A stretch of DNA of 64,000 nucleotides from Protea cynaroides (GCA_028583415.1 CM053266.1:29264942-29328941); one strand, 5' to 3'; shown: positions 1-11,568, counted from the stretch's first letter. Notes: generated by a model not told the origin, from the letters alone. Program-made: numbers and translations.

Positions 1-135
1 TTAATAAATAAATGCCCACACCTTTTATCCTAGATTATTAGAAGCAATAAAGAGCGGAGGCAAGTGATGCCTTTAAGTATGTGAGAGAACTCATTGAACA
101 GTTCCAAATAGGTGGACAAGAGTGTGACAATGCAG

Positions 136-171
<36 letters not shown>

Positions 172-350
172 ATGAATTGTCTCTCCCTCTCACTACTAGC
201 CTTATTTATAAAAAGAATAGGAGGGATTGTCGTCTAGAATCGAAATTAGAATAGGACTCTAGCCAAAAACAATAGATGGAGAAAAAAAAATTGGAAACTT
301 TTATCCTAGAGTTACAATAGAATTAGGACTCTAGGAAGTAAATCGTAAAA
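1..350 (-). repeat. Probable 3' LTR of the copia element
   Basis: On the - strand a purine tract GAGCGGAAG (complement of 351-359) resembles the polypurine tract that precedes copia 3' LTRs, so the LTR should begin near 350. A TATA-like box is visible on the - strand at about 199-216, followed by a GA/CT microsatellite at 139-171. The far end cannot be fixed; the LTR may end inside the window near 100-170 or run past its edge. Confidence 0.45.
139..171. repeat. (GA)n microsatellite
   Basis: About 16 uninterrupted GA units lie inside the putative copia LTR. Confidence 0.9.
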
Positions 351-443
351 CTTCCGCTCAAGCTGAAGTCGTGGCATAAATGATGCAGTCAAAGTGTACA
401 CAGGAGGACAAAAGCCAAGAAGCCAAGCTGATTTCCTTTGCCA

Positions 444-1124
444 TCAATAAATATCACCAAGACTCGGCTTGGAACAATTTTGAAGAAGTAAAGCCTTGAA
501 CAACGTCTTTGTGAACATATCATCAAGTTGATAATTGGAACTGGTGAACATAGTAGATATCACTTTACGCATAACAGCATCTTGAACAAAATGATAGTAG
601 ACTTTGATATGCTTGGTACACATTGAAAATCGGGTTGCTAGCAATGTAAATGGTTGTCTGATTATTGGAAGGCCAAATCCACCAAGAATATCCTTTACCC
701 ACATTAATTCTACAGTAGTATGAATCATAGAATGATATTCAGCCTTGGCATTAGATCGAGCAATTGTAGTCTTCTTGCTATGCCATGTAATAAGATTACT
801 ACCAAGAAAGGTACAGTAACCAGTAGTAGACCGACGATCACCATCAGTACCTGCCCAATTGGCATCAAAATAACCACAAAGATCAATATTTTGATGAGGA
901 TGATAGAGCAACTCTTACAAGGAGCTCCGTTGAGATACTTCAAAATCCAACAAGTAGCATCCCAATGAACTTGTTTAGGAATCTGCATAAACTGACTAAT
1001 AATTCTAACAGAAAAGGATATGTCAGTCTTAGTAATAATGAGATGAATAAGCTTCCCAACAAGACACTGATATTGATGGATGTCAACAAAATCCACATCA
1101 TCATAGGCAGCCAGCTTAAGATGA
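444..1124 (-). pseudogene. Copia pol fragment: C-terminal reverse transcriptase and RNase H
   Basis: Two overlapping - strand frames cover this piece. The upstream frame (about 725-1124) holds the YQxLVGKLIxL and ISQFMQxP blocks typical of the copia RT/RNase H connection. The second frame (444-911) starts with the FDANWAG and RRSTTGYCTFLG blocks of copia RNase H and ends with the region that leads to the 3' LTR. The change of frame near 910 shows an indel, so the gene is broken. It is the 3' part of the same pol gene that continues at 2918-3121 and 8360-9990; the 1.8-kb element at 1133-2909 separates it from the middle piece. Confidence 0.85.
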
Positions 1125-1132
1125 GGGTTCAT

Positions 1133-2909
1133 CAAGGATTGAAGTATCATGTACCAATAGCGTATCAGTCGGGTGATTTAAAGAGACGTATCGTATATTA
1201 TCATATCGTAGATATGATGGATACGTTAAAATATGGGGCAAGATATGCACGGGAATGATTAGGGAACATGCAAAGCGCAATTTTTAAAGCATAAAAACAC
1301 TATAATAAGCAATGTTGAAGTATTTCGAAGGTTTAAAGGCATATTTGATGACATTCAATAAGGTACAACATTTGGTTTATATGAATTGTAAGTTTCCAGT
1401 AAGGAAGAAGACCAGAAAAATGGAGAAAATCAGTTGTATCGAGCTTTATATGTGTGTATCGAACTATATCGATTTGTATCAAGGTGTATCGGTCTGTATA
1501 GATTCGATACTGGCCATACATTCGATATGTCCCCTTTTTTCCCCCAACATTTCTGAACCAACAAATTGTTAGTCTGAATTTTCTATTTAAACCGTATCTG
1601 ATGCAGCAACGGGCCCACAAACTAAGATGGGCATGGATTAAATCTTTGTCAAATTTAATTTTAATTGTAATATTTGTAATCTTTTATTTTTGGGAATTTT
1701 AAATTAGAAGTTTAGGCAAAATTTTGTTAGGCAATTTATGCTTTCCATCTTTATTAGGATTTTATTTAGTTACTTAGTTTTATTTTATTTAGTTTAGGAA
1801 AGCTTTTCTTTTAAAAGTCTATGTAATAGCAGTAGTATTTCTCAGAGAAGAAGAATGATAGAATGAGTTAAGTTATTGTGTTTGTGAGCCTACGGATAGA
1901 AGAAAGAAGTGAAGCATACTCTCTTTCCCTCTCTCTCCTTCATCTGTGCGATCAGATCAGTCTTTCCTTAGATTGATTCCCCCCTTCTTCTTCCTTCCCT
2001 GCTCCTTATCTCTTTCTTCTTAACTTCCCCTGTTCTAGGCGGCAATCCAGCTCTATAGAAGGCCTTCGAGCTCCACCATCCCATCATCTGCTTACCCTGA
2101 AACCTTGGGCATAATTTGCCCTTCCATAAACGATCAGATTCCCCAAATCCATGACCCGAAATCCCCCATCATTGAGTCTGAGAAAACCTGCAACTTACCT
2201 TTACTTTTCTTACTGCCAAGAACTGTTTCAGACCCTCTGATTACCTTTTATACTCGATTGTTGGAGTTGATACTTGCTGGGTTCGAAAGGAATGATTGAA
2301 GCGATTGGTTGCCTGAAATCTGAGATCAATCCATACCCATATGAAAGAGATCTCTCACTTGAAACGAAACTGTCGCTGGATTTTAGTTTTCACGTTGCTG
2401 AGGTTGAAGACAACATTGTCTTTATTCTTCTTTCCTATTTTACCCATTCTTTCGTCTTATTTCTAAAGTTAACCTTCTTTTCTATTAATACCCATACTGC
2501 CCTCATATATATAATTAGGATACCTGTTTTGTCCTAAGAAATCCTAAGGGTCTGTTTGTTTCATCCATAATTATAAATTTCTGATTAATTACAAATCTAC
2601 CATTACTGGTTGAGTTTTGGATTTAATTATAGTTCTGCCATTATATCATTGTTGGAGTTGTTTATTATTTGGGTGGGCCCACTAGTAGATCTAATTAGGG
2701 TTTTCTCAACCTGGATCTCGTATCAGTATCGTGGTGTATCGAGTGTATCAACCTGTATCGGACCGTATCGGTTCGATACGGTCGAGACTCATCAATACAT
2801 TTACAATTTAAAAACTTGAGACGTATCACAGGGGTATCATATCGATACCTAAGGATACCGATATGTATCGGTGGATACACCTTGTATCGTATCAATACTT
2901 AAAACTATG
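1133..2909. mobile_element. Non-autonomous hAT-like element with GTATCG subterminal repeats
   Basis: The element is flanked by near-identical 8-bp repeats, GGGTTCAT (1125-1132) and GGGTCCAT (2910-2917), as expected for hAT insertion. The left end begins CAAGGATTGAAGTATC and the right end, read inward on the - strand, begins CATAGTTTTAAGTATTG, an imperfect terminal inverted repeat. Both ends carry many GTATCG/CGATAC words (1157-1230 and 2715-2900), with a further block at 1435-1530. About 180 bp at the left end match the left end of the larger hAT element at 3130. No transposase remains. The middle, about 1610-2560, has the look of an inserted LTR-like sequence (AT-rich, then CT-rich), but I could not define its ends. 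Confidence 0.75.
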
Positions 2910-2917
2910 GGGTCCAT

Positions 2918-3121
2918 AGAAATATTAATAGGTCACAGGCTAGCATACCTATTTCAATCAGAAGATCAAGACCATATTTCCACTGAGAAAGACAAATACC
3001 TTTGGTGCTTCGAACCTCATCAATGACAAAAGACACCAAAATCCTTCATTTGAAAATGTTGATATTGGTAGGCTTTAGCCTCATCAATACCTGTCAAGTC
3101 ATCTCTAGAAACAATAATGCC
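2918..3121 (-). pseudogene. Copia pol fragment: middle of reverse transcriptase
   Basis: This roughly 200-bp island between the two hAT elements reads on the - strand as the copia RT segment that follows the YVDD box. It includes the HFQMKDFG block and, after a frameshift, the TKGICLSQWKYGLDLL block. It shows that both hAT elements landed in the same reverse transcriptase gene about 210 bp apart. No complete frame remains. Confidence 0.8.
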
Positions 3122-3138
3122 ATCCACATCAAGGAATC

Positions 3139-3480
3139 AAGTATCGTGTATCGGTACCGTATCGGTCAGCTGAAATTAAGAGACGTATCGTATCGTTTCG
3201 TGGATACGATGGATACACACGGATACGCACGGATAGTGGATACGGAGCAAGATACGCACAAAAATGATTAAGGAACATACAAAACACAATTTTTAAACAT
3301 AAAAACACTATAATTAGCAACATTGAGAAAGAAAATGTTTCTTACATCATAGACACATGATTATGGGGTAGGATACGCACATAAATGATTAAGGATCATA
3401 CAGAACACATTTTTAAAGCATAAAAACACAATAAATCTATAATTAACAACATTAAGAAGAAAAGTGTTTCTTACATGTAA
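3139..3480. repeat. Left subterminal region of the hAT element with GTATCG words and an internal 121-bp duplication
   Basis: GTATCG-type words cluster at 3143-3250. A roughly 121-bp unit is repeated: it starts GATACGCAC at 3251 and again at 3372, and each copy includes the motif ATAAAAACAC. The same motif occurs once in the smaller relative at about 1290. Arrays of short repeated words near the ends are typical transposase binding sites in hAT elements; binding here is inferred. Confidence 0.7.
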
Positions 3481-3489
3481 ATTACTCAG

Positions 3490-6400
3490 CTAATTCCATG
3501 TCGAGTGACGGCCCGGATCGAACTCTGACTCATATTGGGGAGGAAGAGGTGCAATCAATATTATTTGGAATGTATCTCTTCTCCATGTACAGTAGGTAAA
3601 CCAATCCATATGTTGATTATAGAAGGTAGTAAACTGGTAGTAGAAACGTGCATACTCTTCTGAAGTCGACATTCTCTTTTCTGGGACCCACGATGTCTCA
3701 GTTTGACTTCCATGTGATGTATTACCGACGTCGATAATCACCATTCTTGCTCCATTGTCTACAGCAAAACTCATGCTCATTGACTCCATTTCATATGTAA
3801 TCATATTAGTATCAGCATCATGGAGTTGCTACCTACCTTTCCCCTTCCCCTTCCCCTTTCGACTGTAACTCCTTTGTTGTAAGCGACCACCATGATCATA
3901 ATCTTGAGTTGTATGAGTATATCCTACCTCCTTTGTAAAGTACACCAGATCATATGATTGCATACCACCACTACTACCACCAGCATCACTTGTACCACTG
4001 ACCCCACCCCCCCCCCCACCACCACCATCGTCATCATCATCATTACCACTCTCCTCAGAAATAGTGCCTCCATATTTAGCACCTGACTTTGTCCTTTTGG
4101 CATCACCATCAGAGGAGGACGAAGTACTCACTTTGGACTTAATCTTGTGTTTGTGATGGTGGTTGTGTTTCGTCCTCTTCATTTAGTTGACGAATGATGT
4201 CATCTATTAAAGGATCAGGTCTAGTAGATTGTTTATCCTCAACAATCTCATTCATCACAAATGCTCTGTCGGTGTCCTCTAACCATGCTCTAACTGGGTC
4301 ATCCTCATCAAACGCATGGGTCATATCATGTGGGTCGATGTAGGCTTCTGTCTTATTTGACCTCTCCAACTCCTTAAATTTTTTCATCAATCTCATGTTG
4401 TAGTGCACGTAGACTAGCTTCTAAAGTTTTTGATGGCTGAGGCGGTTGCGTGGTTTAGTATGTATAAGCCCAAAAGTGCTCTAGTTCTTTTTACAACCAC
4501 TTGAGGAGGCCGTTTGGGACAAAATCCGGATTGCAATTCTCCTCAAGTGTGGAGCACTTGTGTCATAGTTAAGCCATCAATCAGCTACACAAAGAACTAT
4601 ATTTCCAATCAGTCACTAATTAGTTAAGTAAGACACCAATCAGTTAAGAAAAAAATAATATGTCTGTTGTCTAACTTACCAGGAGCCATCTTGAATGCAG
4701 TAGCCTTAGCAACCCGATCACCAAATTCTCCCCGGCATTCATGAAGTATTTTAATCTACAATAGTTAAATAACTTTAGCCAATCATAAAGGGTTTGTGCA
4801 ACTAACATTTATGGAAAATAAAAGTGGTTTTTGTTATCTGTTCTGTGGCCAACAAAGCATTACTTGTATCTGGCTCCATTCTATTGATAACTTTTCTAAC
4901 AACTTCTATATATTTTAACTCATACCCCAATCCAGAGTTTGAATATTATTGATCTAGGTTTATGTAATATGCTACACATCCTGATGTAAGAAACATTAGA
5001 AATTTGTAATTTAAATCCTAACTGATAAATATAAAAAGCAATAATTTAAGACTAATGGAAACCAAAGTACCTGCCATATGAATGTCTTGTAACAACATTC
5101 CTTCCCATTGGTTCTCTATAATCTTCAATTATTTTTTCTTGGATGATGGGTTCCATTCATTTAACTTATACCTTATCGTCCCTATTGCATCAACCAACAG
5201 CCCATTATTCGCTCCTTATCACCATTGACCAACTTAAGTAGAACAAATAGGGGCTTCATAATCTGAGTTATTTTATCAATTTTCTTCCAAAATTTTGTTG
5301 ACATAAGGATTTCTATCACCTCAGTCCCTATCTTGGTTGCATGATATTACTCGACAACCATTCTTCATTAGTTACCATCTGGAGTAAACCTGTCTTTCGT
5401 TGCCCAAGGTTGTTCGCTGCCCAAGGCTGTCCAAGGCAACATAGTTGGTTGCAAACCTTGTTGCTCCAGACCTTATCAAGTCTCCTTGTGTGTGCTTCCT
5501 CATCAAAGCCAATACCCAACTATGATTATAAATAAAATTTGTCACCGTTCTTGCTTGACCAACCACCTTAGCCACCTTGGGCAACTCTCCAATATCTTTA
5601 AACATTAAATCAACATAGGGTGCAGCACAACGTGTCAAAAATAAGTGTTGCCTCTTCAGCATAAGGGTTAGTCCAGTTTTTTTTTGTAATTAGCAGCATT
5701 ATCTGTAACAATCTGAACTACATTTTCCTCCCTAACTTCCTCAACAACTTCATCCATCAATTTGAAGATATAATGTGCATCTTTCACGTGAGCGGATGCA
5801 TCTACTGACTTAAGGAAGATGGAACACCCATCACAGTAGACAAGAAAGTTGATGATGGACAGCCTTGTAGGCCCACTCCAACCATCACACATGATGGTTA
5901 CTCCATACTGGGACCATTTCTGTTTGAAGTTTCTATATAATCATTCACTTCACCCACTATGGCATCTAAGTAAGGGTCACCAATCTGATAAGCTGTGGGG
6001 GCCGTCACACCAGGTCCACAATGCTGTATCTCCCTCACCATTGCCTTGAAATAGGGATCTTTGACCTTGTGTGATGGGATAAATGCACTGTGGAACCATC
6101 TAGCAATAGATTTTTCCATTCTCTCACCCATGGACTTAGAATGCATTGACTCCTCTATCCTCTGTTGCCTTACGTCTCTTGGTTTGAAGGGCATTGAAGG
6201 AGTCATGTCATGAATTTCTAGGTTTTTTTCCCTCTTGCCTCTTACTCGATCAAACATATCTCTTACACTGCTAGATTTACTCAATGAAACTGGTTGTTTG
6301 CCCCTGCTTATCTGTGTCCCACTACCACCAGCACTACTACCACCAACACCCTGAGACATAGACCTTATTAGTTGGTCTTCATTCCAACATTTTTCTGCTG

Positions 6401-6827
6401 TCTTATGCCTTGATCTCCTAAGCACCTGCTGAATCTCATCTTCAGCATCCATATCGGATCCCTTATAATCCTCTAAATTTAAGTGACCCTCATCCTCCAT
6501 AAGGTTTTCTGTTATTTTCTCTGCATCGTCCTTCATCTGTTTTCCTTTTGCTTATCCTTCAGCTAAGTGCTTTGCCATTGCCTTGCTCACCTCCACTGGA
6601 CATTTTGAGCACTTCTTGACATTAGCAAAACCTCCTGCCATGTGTTGCTTTTGCCGTGTCAACCCACCATCATGATGTTCAGTGCCACAGAAATTGCACT
6701 TTGTCGTCAATTTATTGTCGTTGATTTTAGTGCAATACAACCAACCCACGTCTTTGTTCGCCATATTCCTACACATCACACGTGTGATACAACATACGAG
6801 ATTAATATAAAATGTCAAACCTAGCAA
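3490..6827 (-). pseudogene. hAT-family transposase (BED finger, DUF659, hAT dimerisation domain), inactivated
   Basis: In - strand order: a BED-type zinc finger at 6827-6552 (CNFCGTEHHDGG, then a KQHMAG block); a serine/acidic linker ending in RWFHSAFIPSHKVKDPYF at 6536-5898; a DUF659 core at 5892-5668, with the CDGWSG block and a downstream VTDNAANY block that supply catalytic-site acidic residues; a further core piece at 5662-5372; and the dimerisation domain at about 4560-4400, with ILSQTASSSGC and the tail RNRLSHQKL. The last domain has two in-frame TAG stops. Another stop separates the BED finger from the linker, and the frame changes at least three times. A low-complexity tail (poly-D, poly-G, GKGKGKGR) follows at 4182-3829 and continues to 3490. 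The protein would have cut and joined element ends; it cannot be made now. Confidence 0.9.
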
Positions 6828-7318
6828 ATTGTTTTCATTTAAAAAATAATTGGATTTTTCACTTCAATATATCCCAGCATTACAGTCTTCCACATATTTG
6901 GTATTTTTTTTTTCTCTTTAACCATCAGCAGTTAATATGTTACTTGCACTAACAAAGGTCCTGTTCAGGCCAGCTAACCAATATAAGAATGAAATGACTC
7001 TTAAACTCTATTTTTTATTTTTGCGTAAAACAAACTGATTCTATCAATCTCTCCCATATTATTATTAATGGCACTTTCCAGCTAGCTGGGTCTTGGTGAT
7101 GAATTTTTTAATTTTCGTGATAGATGACTCAAAGATCACAAAAATAAAAAAACTATAAAAACAAATGTTGATAAAAACTGTTCTCAAATTTTTCCTACAC
7201 ACATGTTGATCATGTTGAAATGATGTCAAATTTTTAAAAACTTTTCTTCTTCTCACACATCTAAATATGAAATCAAATGATTTAATAAAAAAATAAAATA
7301 AGAGAAATTGAGAGCACA

Positions 7319-7463
7319 GAGAGCAGAGAGAGAGAGAGAGAGAGAGTAGAGAGCAGAGAGCAGAGAGAGAGAGAGCTAAGAGGTATTATATTATATAATT
7401 TATATATCTATTTTTTTAGCAAAAAAATAAAAAATGCTGAGAAGTGAGAACAGAAGAGAGAAC

Positions 7464-7502
<39 letters not shown>

Positions 7503-7545
7503 AGAGAGCAGAAAGAGAGAGCTGAGAGGTATTATATTTATATAT
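7319..7545. repeat. GA-rich microsatellite and a duplicated GA/TATATT block
   Basis: Runs of GAGAGA and GAGCAGAGA appear twice (7319-7380 and 7455-7530), each followed by the same phrase containing GAGGTATTATAT. The whole block of about 130 bp has been duplicated in tandem. It lies in the non-coding 5' region of the hAT element. Confidence 0.75.
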
Positions 7546-8084
7546 ATAATTTTTTAAACAAAAAAATTTAAAAAAAAAACTCGAAAATTACCATTGAACA
7601 CCAAAGATGGTAGATCAGTGGTCTACACATCTTATATAAGTAGTAAAAGACCAAAGGAATAATATTTGGAAAAAAAAATTGAAATTTGAACTGTTCTTCA
7701 AAAAATTTTTTAAATTGAACCTCAAATAAGTGTTTAAATCCATGATTATAGTATGCATTCATCAAATAGGACCATACTTCATTGATTTATGGGAAAAAAC
7801 AACACAAAAATCAAATTAATATTAAAAAAATTGAAGTTCAAAGTCATACATTTAGGGTTTTCCGCCTGTGGAGCTTGAAGAGATGATTTTAGCTTCTAAT
7901 CTTCACAAACAAAGTGTTTAATGCCTCATTTTCAGTTGTTTTAGGGTTAAAAATCAAAGCCCTATGCTATTTTGGAGAAATCTCAGAAGAAAATCGAATT
8001 TTAGAGAAGATTGAGTTTTAGCTGCTAGAAATGACGAACAGAAAAGTGATTTTGGCTCTTTCAATACTGCTCTATACATTTGGG

Positions 8085-8345
8085 CTGTTTCGACTAGTAT
8101 CGACCCGTATCGGTTCGATACTAGTCGATACATTATTTTTTTTTAAACTAAAAAACTGTATCGATACAGATGCTATGTATCGACCGTATTGAGCTGTATC
8201 GAACCGATACGGCTTGATACCATCGATACTCTACGATACTCTGCATTTTAAAAAAAATGGGATACGTATTGCCTTGTATCGTATTGACTAGTGTCGATAC
8301 CGATACGTATTGGCCGATACGCAGCTTATCGTGTCGATACTTGAT
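8085..8345. repeat. Right subterminal GTATCG/CGATAC array of the hAT element
   Basis: More than fifteen GTATCG, CGATAC or one-mismatch words occur in both orientations, several as hyphenated palindromes such as TATCGGTTCGATAC. The array ends at the right TIR. It mirrors the array at the left end and those of the smaller relative at 1133-2909. Confidence 0.75.
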
Positions 8346-8359
8346 TCCATGATCCACAT

Positions 8360-9990
8360 AGACCACAAGAATAACAACCTTGGAATTGCGGCGACGAACA
8401 ATGATTGAGTGATTGGAATTGAATGGTTTGAACCCATAATCAACCATGACTTTAGTGGACTTGTCAAACCAAGCTTGAGGAGACTATTTCAAATCATATA
8501 TTGTTTTGCGAAGTTTACAAACTCTGTGGGCAGCCATCTCCCCCCGAATAACGTACCCCAAAGGTTGCTCCATATAAACCTCCTCATGTAAGTCATCGTA
8601 TAAAAGAAACATTCTTAATATCTAATTGAAAAGAGGCCTGTCTAGATTGACCGCAAGGGATATAAGAACCTAAACAAAATTGAGTCATGCAACTGGTGAA
8701 AAAGTCTCAAAATAATCAACCCCACAGGCCTGGGTAAATCCTTTGGCAACCAAGCGTGCCTTCAAACATTCCACAGTACCATTTGGGTTATACTATACAA
8801 TGAATACCCAACGACAACGAACCACCTCTTTACCCAAAGGTAAATCAATAAGGGTCTAGGTCTGCCGAGATAAAAGAACATCCGTCTCGACATTCATAGT
8901 CTTCTTCCACTCAGGCAAGGTTAAAGCTTCAATATGAGATTTGGGAATATCAATTTGGGATAAGGCATAAGCAAATGACTCGTGGGTCAATGGGAGATGC
9001 GATGTAGACACATAATGAGTAATAGGATATGTTACCTGCGGTGGTTGAGTGCAAGAGCATATACTTTTGTGTATTGCAATAGGAAAATCAGCAAACATAG
9101 GATCTGGTGAAGAGGACGACGATAAGGGAGTAGTCGACAATATCATGCAGGTGGCAGAGCAGGTGCTAATGCTGGTGCCAGTGCAGGTGCGGGTACCGGT
9201 GTAGACTATGGGTGATGACTGTATACCTGAAGAGAGGCTAGAGCCGGCGCCAATGCTGACTCCATTACAAGTGGGGAAGCCACATCAATGAACAGAACCA
9301 AGGCCAGAATTGCGGTGTTGGAGCCGGGAGCCAGATAATATGGAGTGTTCTCAAAGAACGTGACATCAACACTAACAAACTGTCGTCGGGAGAGGATTAT
9401 AACACCAATACCCATTCTAAGTGCGAGAGTAGCCATAAAAACAACTTGATCGTAGGAGGGACAACTTGTCTAGGCCAGGCCGAAGGTCATGGATGAAGCA
9501 AGTGCTTCCAAAGGTACAAGGTGGTAAGGAAAATAGTGGAGATGAGGGAAAAAGGAGGGAAACAGGCGACTGATCCTAATGAACCGAAGAAGGCATTTGA
9601 TTAATCAAGGAGCAGGAGGTTAAGACTGCATCATCCCAAGAATAACGAGGCAAGTGCATATGAAAAAGAAGAGAACGAGTAACCTCTAATAAATGATGGT
9701 TTTTACGTTTAACAACCCCATTTTGTTGAGGAGTATAAGAGCAACTGGTTTGATGAATGAGACCATTGGAAGCACAAAAGGAAGATATAGCAGCTTGAGT
9801 GTATTCATGAGCATTATCAGACAAAAAGGTTTTAATATTAACACCAAACTGATTCTTTATTTCTAAATAAAATTGTTTAAAAACGTTAAGGAACTCTGAT
9901 CGATCCTTTAACAAATACAACTAAGTGGCACGAGAACAAACGTCCACAAAGGTAACAAAATAACTAAAATCAGAACGACTCTTTACTCCA
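8360..9990 (-). pseudogene. Copia pol: integrase, linker and N-terminal reverse transcriptase
   Basis: Integrase core lies at 9920-9576, where FLSDNAHEYTQ and SCSYTPQQNGVVKRKNHHLLE are recognisable D,D,E-type copia integrase blocks. The region between integrase and RT at 9146-8856 keeps the ISHYVS-like and LPEWKKTMNVE blocks. The N-terminal RT runs to 8360, ending VVILVVYVD where the hAT element cuts it. Frame changes and stops occur throughout (for example near 9470 and 8800), so this is a relic. Confidence 0.85.
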
Positions 9991-10015
9991 ATGGGACCCT
10001 AGATGTCAGAGTGAA

Positions 10016-10646
10016 CTAATGAAAAGAGGACAGGGCTTCTGGACACATCACGATAGTGGAAGGATGAGCGTGGTGTTTTCCCAATAGGCATGCCTGACAC
10101 TCGAGATTATTAACAAACTTGCAGCTGGGAACCATCTTTTGTAACTTCGAGAGAGACAAAAGACCAGATGCTAGTGCCACTGTAGTGGAGAAACACCTGT
10201 AGTAAGTAGTGAGTATAGCGGCGGAAGATGGAATGTCGTCTATATTGTACAGCCAATCCTTTTCATGTCCCCCACCAATTGTCGTCTTTTTCTGTTGATC
10301 CTGAAATACACAATAGGTAGGGAAAAAGGTGACAGAATAGTTAAAAGCCTTTGCCAAAGCATTAAGTGAAAATAAATTCATGGGACGTAGGGGACAGGGA
10401 AATACCACCCTTGCCAAAAAAATGTGGTAGATACATTAGCCCAATAAACATTGGATTGTTGGGGGCAACATCAAAAGGGGAAAATCGTGAGGCTTCACCA
10501 GTCGTATGAGAAGAAGCACCAAAGTCAATGACCAAATGAGTAGAAGTTTTAGATGCAAGTAAGGCAATAGTACCTGTATAGGCTAATGTAGTAGTGGAAG
10601 TGGAAGCAGGGCCCTGAGTATTTAACTGACTGAGACGAGTAAGCAT
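10016..10646 (-). pseudogene. Copia pol: aspartic protease and GAG-pre-integrase
   Basis: The - strand frame at 10646-10362 contains VIDFGASSHTTG, matching the copia protease active-site block. The residue after the catalytic Asp is Phe instead of the usual Ser/Thr, a change expected to kill activity. The next frame (10417-10016) holds the GAG-pre-integrase zinc-binding region, ending LECQACLLGKHH. The two frames overlap with a shift. Confidence 0.8.
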
Positions 10647-10699
10647 GCTATAAAAATCCTCTTTAGACGCAGAAATAGAGGAAGATGAGTCACCGTCAG

Positions 10700-11568
10700 A
10701 AGGAGTGGATTTATGAGTATCACCATCAGAATTGATTGTACCGGTGAACTGAAAAGGAGATCCAGAACCCCTCTAAGGCTTACCATGCTTCACCCAACAT
10801 CGATCAACCGTATGATTCTGCTTGCCACAGTGACGCATAGGCTGATTAGAAAAACCACGACCACCCGACCACCACGACTACGATTACCACCACAACCTCT
10901 TCTAGAAGCTCCACGACCATGGCTACTATTGCTAGCAAACTATGCTGAACTGTCTTTGGTAGAGGCTCCATCAGATTTGGATAAGGTGGGAGAGACAATG
11001 CGTTGAACACAACAGAAGGCCTCGTTCAAGGTGGGAACTTTATCACCGACAAGAAGATGGCTTTTGATAGGTTGCAACTTAGAACTGAGACCAAAGAGGA
11101 AGGTAGCCACTTGAAATTTTGCATGCTGAACCTTCAGAATAGTAAGATCAATAGTGAGAGGTTGATGGACATTTAATTCTTCCCGGATAACAGACTTATC
11201 TCCTTGTTTGCAATTAAAAAGATATTCATAGAAATCATAAACACGAGACAAGTTAATATCCTAAGCAAAACTCTCTTTCAAATCTGTCCAAACACCTCCG
11301 CAGTGGTATAGAACATGACATTAGCTGCAATAGAAAACTCCATGCTATTAAATAGCTAGACCATGACTATGGTATTCTCACGTATCTAAGTAGCATGATT
11401 CACATATTTAGATACAGGAGGATCACCTGTCAAATAAGCCAATTTATCGTTCTCAATGATGTAAATCGTCACAGGCTGCTTCCAAAGCAGGTAATTGGAA
11501 GGGCCAGTTAATTTAATGGAGGTGATTCAAACATGGACAGAGTCCATATTAGTCTTTGAATCACTCAT
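10700..11568 (-). pseudogene. Copia gag with degenerate zinc knuckle
   Basis: The start codon is the ATG at 11568-11566. A retrotransposon gag core is readable at 11251-10940 (VATFLFGLSSKLQPIKSHLL). A zinc knuckle follows near 10850-10790 with HCGKQNHTVDRCW, but its first Cys appears replaced. An in-frame stop lies about 13 codons after the start, so the frame is broken early. Confidence 0.75.

Larger units (their letters stand above)
3130..8351 (-). mobile_element. hAT transposon, 5.2 kb, with dead transposase, TIRs and 8-bp TSD
   Basis: Perfect 8-bp direct repeats ATCCACAT flank the element (3122-3129 and 8352-8359). The left end is CAAGGAATCAAGTATCG and the right end reads inward as CATGGAATCAAGTATCG: a 17-bp inverted repeat with one mismatch, starting CA and fitting the short hAT terminal consensus. 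Both ends are dense in GTATCG/CGATAC words. A transposase pseudogene of the BED zinc finger-DUF659-dimerisation type lies inside on the - strand. The insertion falls at the catalytic YVDD-type box of the copia reverse transcriptase. Positions 6830-8080 are a non-coding AT-rich 5' region with GA repeats. Confidence 0.92.
1..11568 (-). mobile_element. Degenerate Ty1/copia LTR retrotransposon, split by two hAT insertions
   Basis: Reading on the - strand from 11568 downward, the domain order is gag, protease, GAG-pre-integrase, integrase, reverse transcriptase and RNase H, which is the Ty1/copia order. The coding region has many stops and frameshifts, so the element is dead. Two DNA transposons (1133-2909 and 3130-8351) interrupt the reverse transcriptase; without them the body is about 4.6 kb, a normal copia size. 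A degenerate polypurine tract lies at 351-359 and a 3' LTR candidate reaches the left edge of the window. I could not find the 5' LTR or a primer binding site beyond 11568, so that end is truncated or too diverged. The element probably sits in a KASI intron, but the upstream KASI exons are not visible. Confidence 0.85.
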
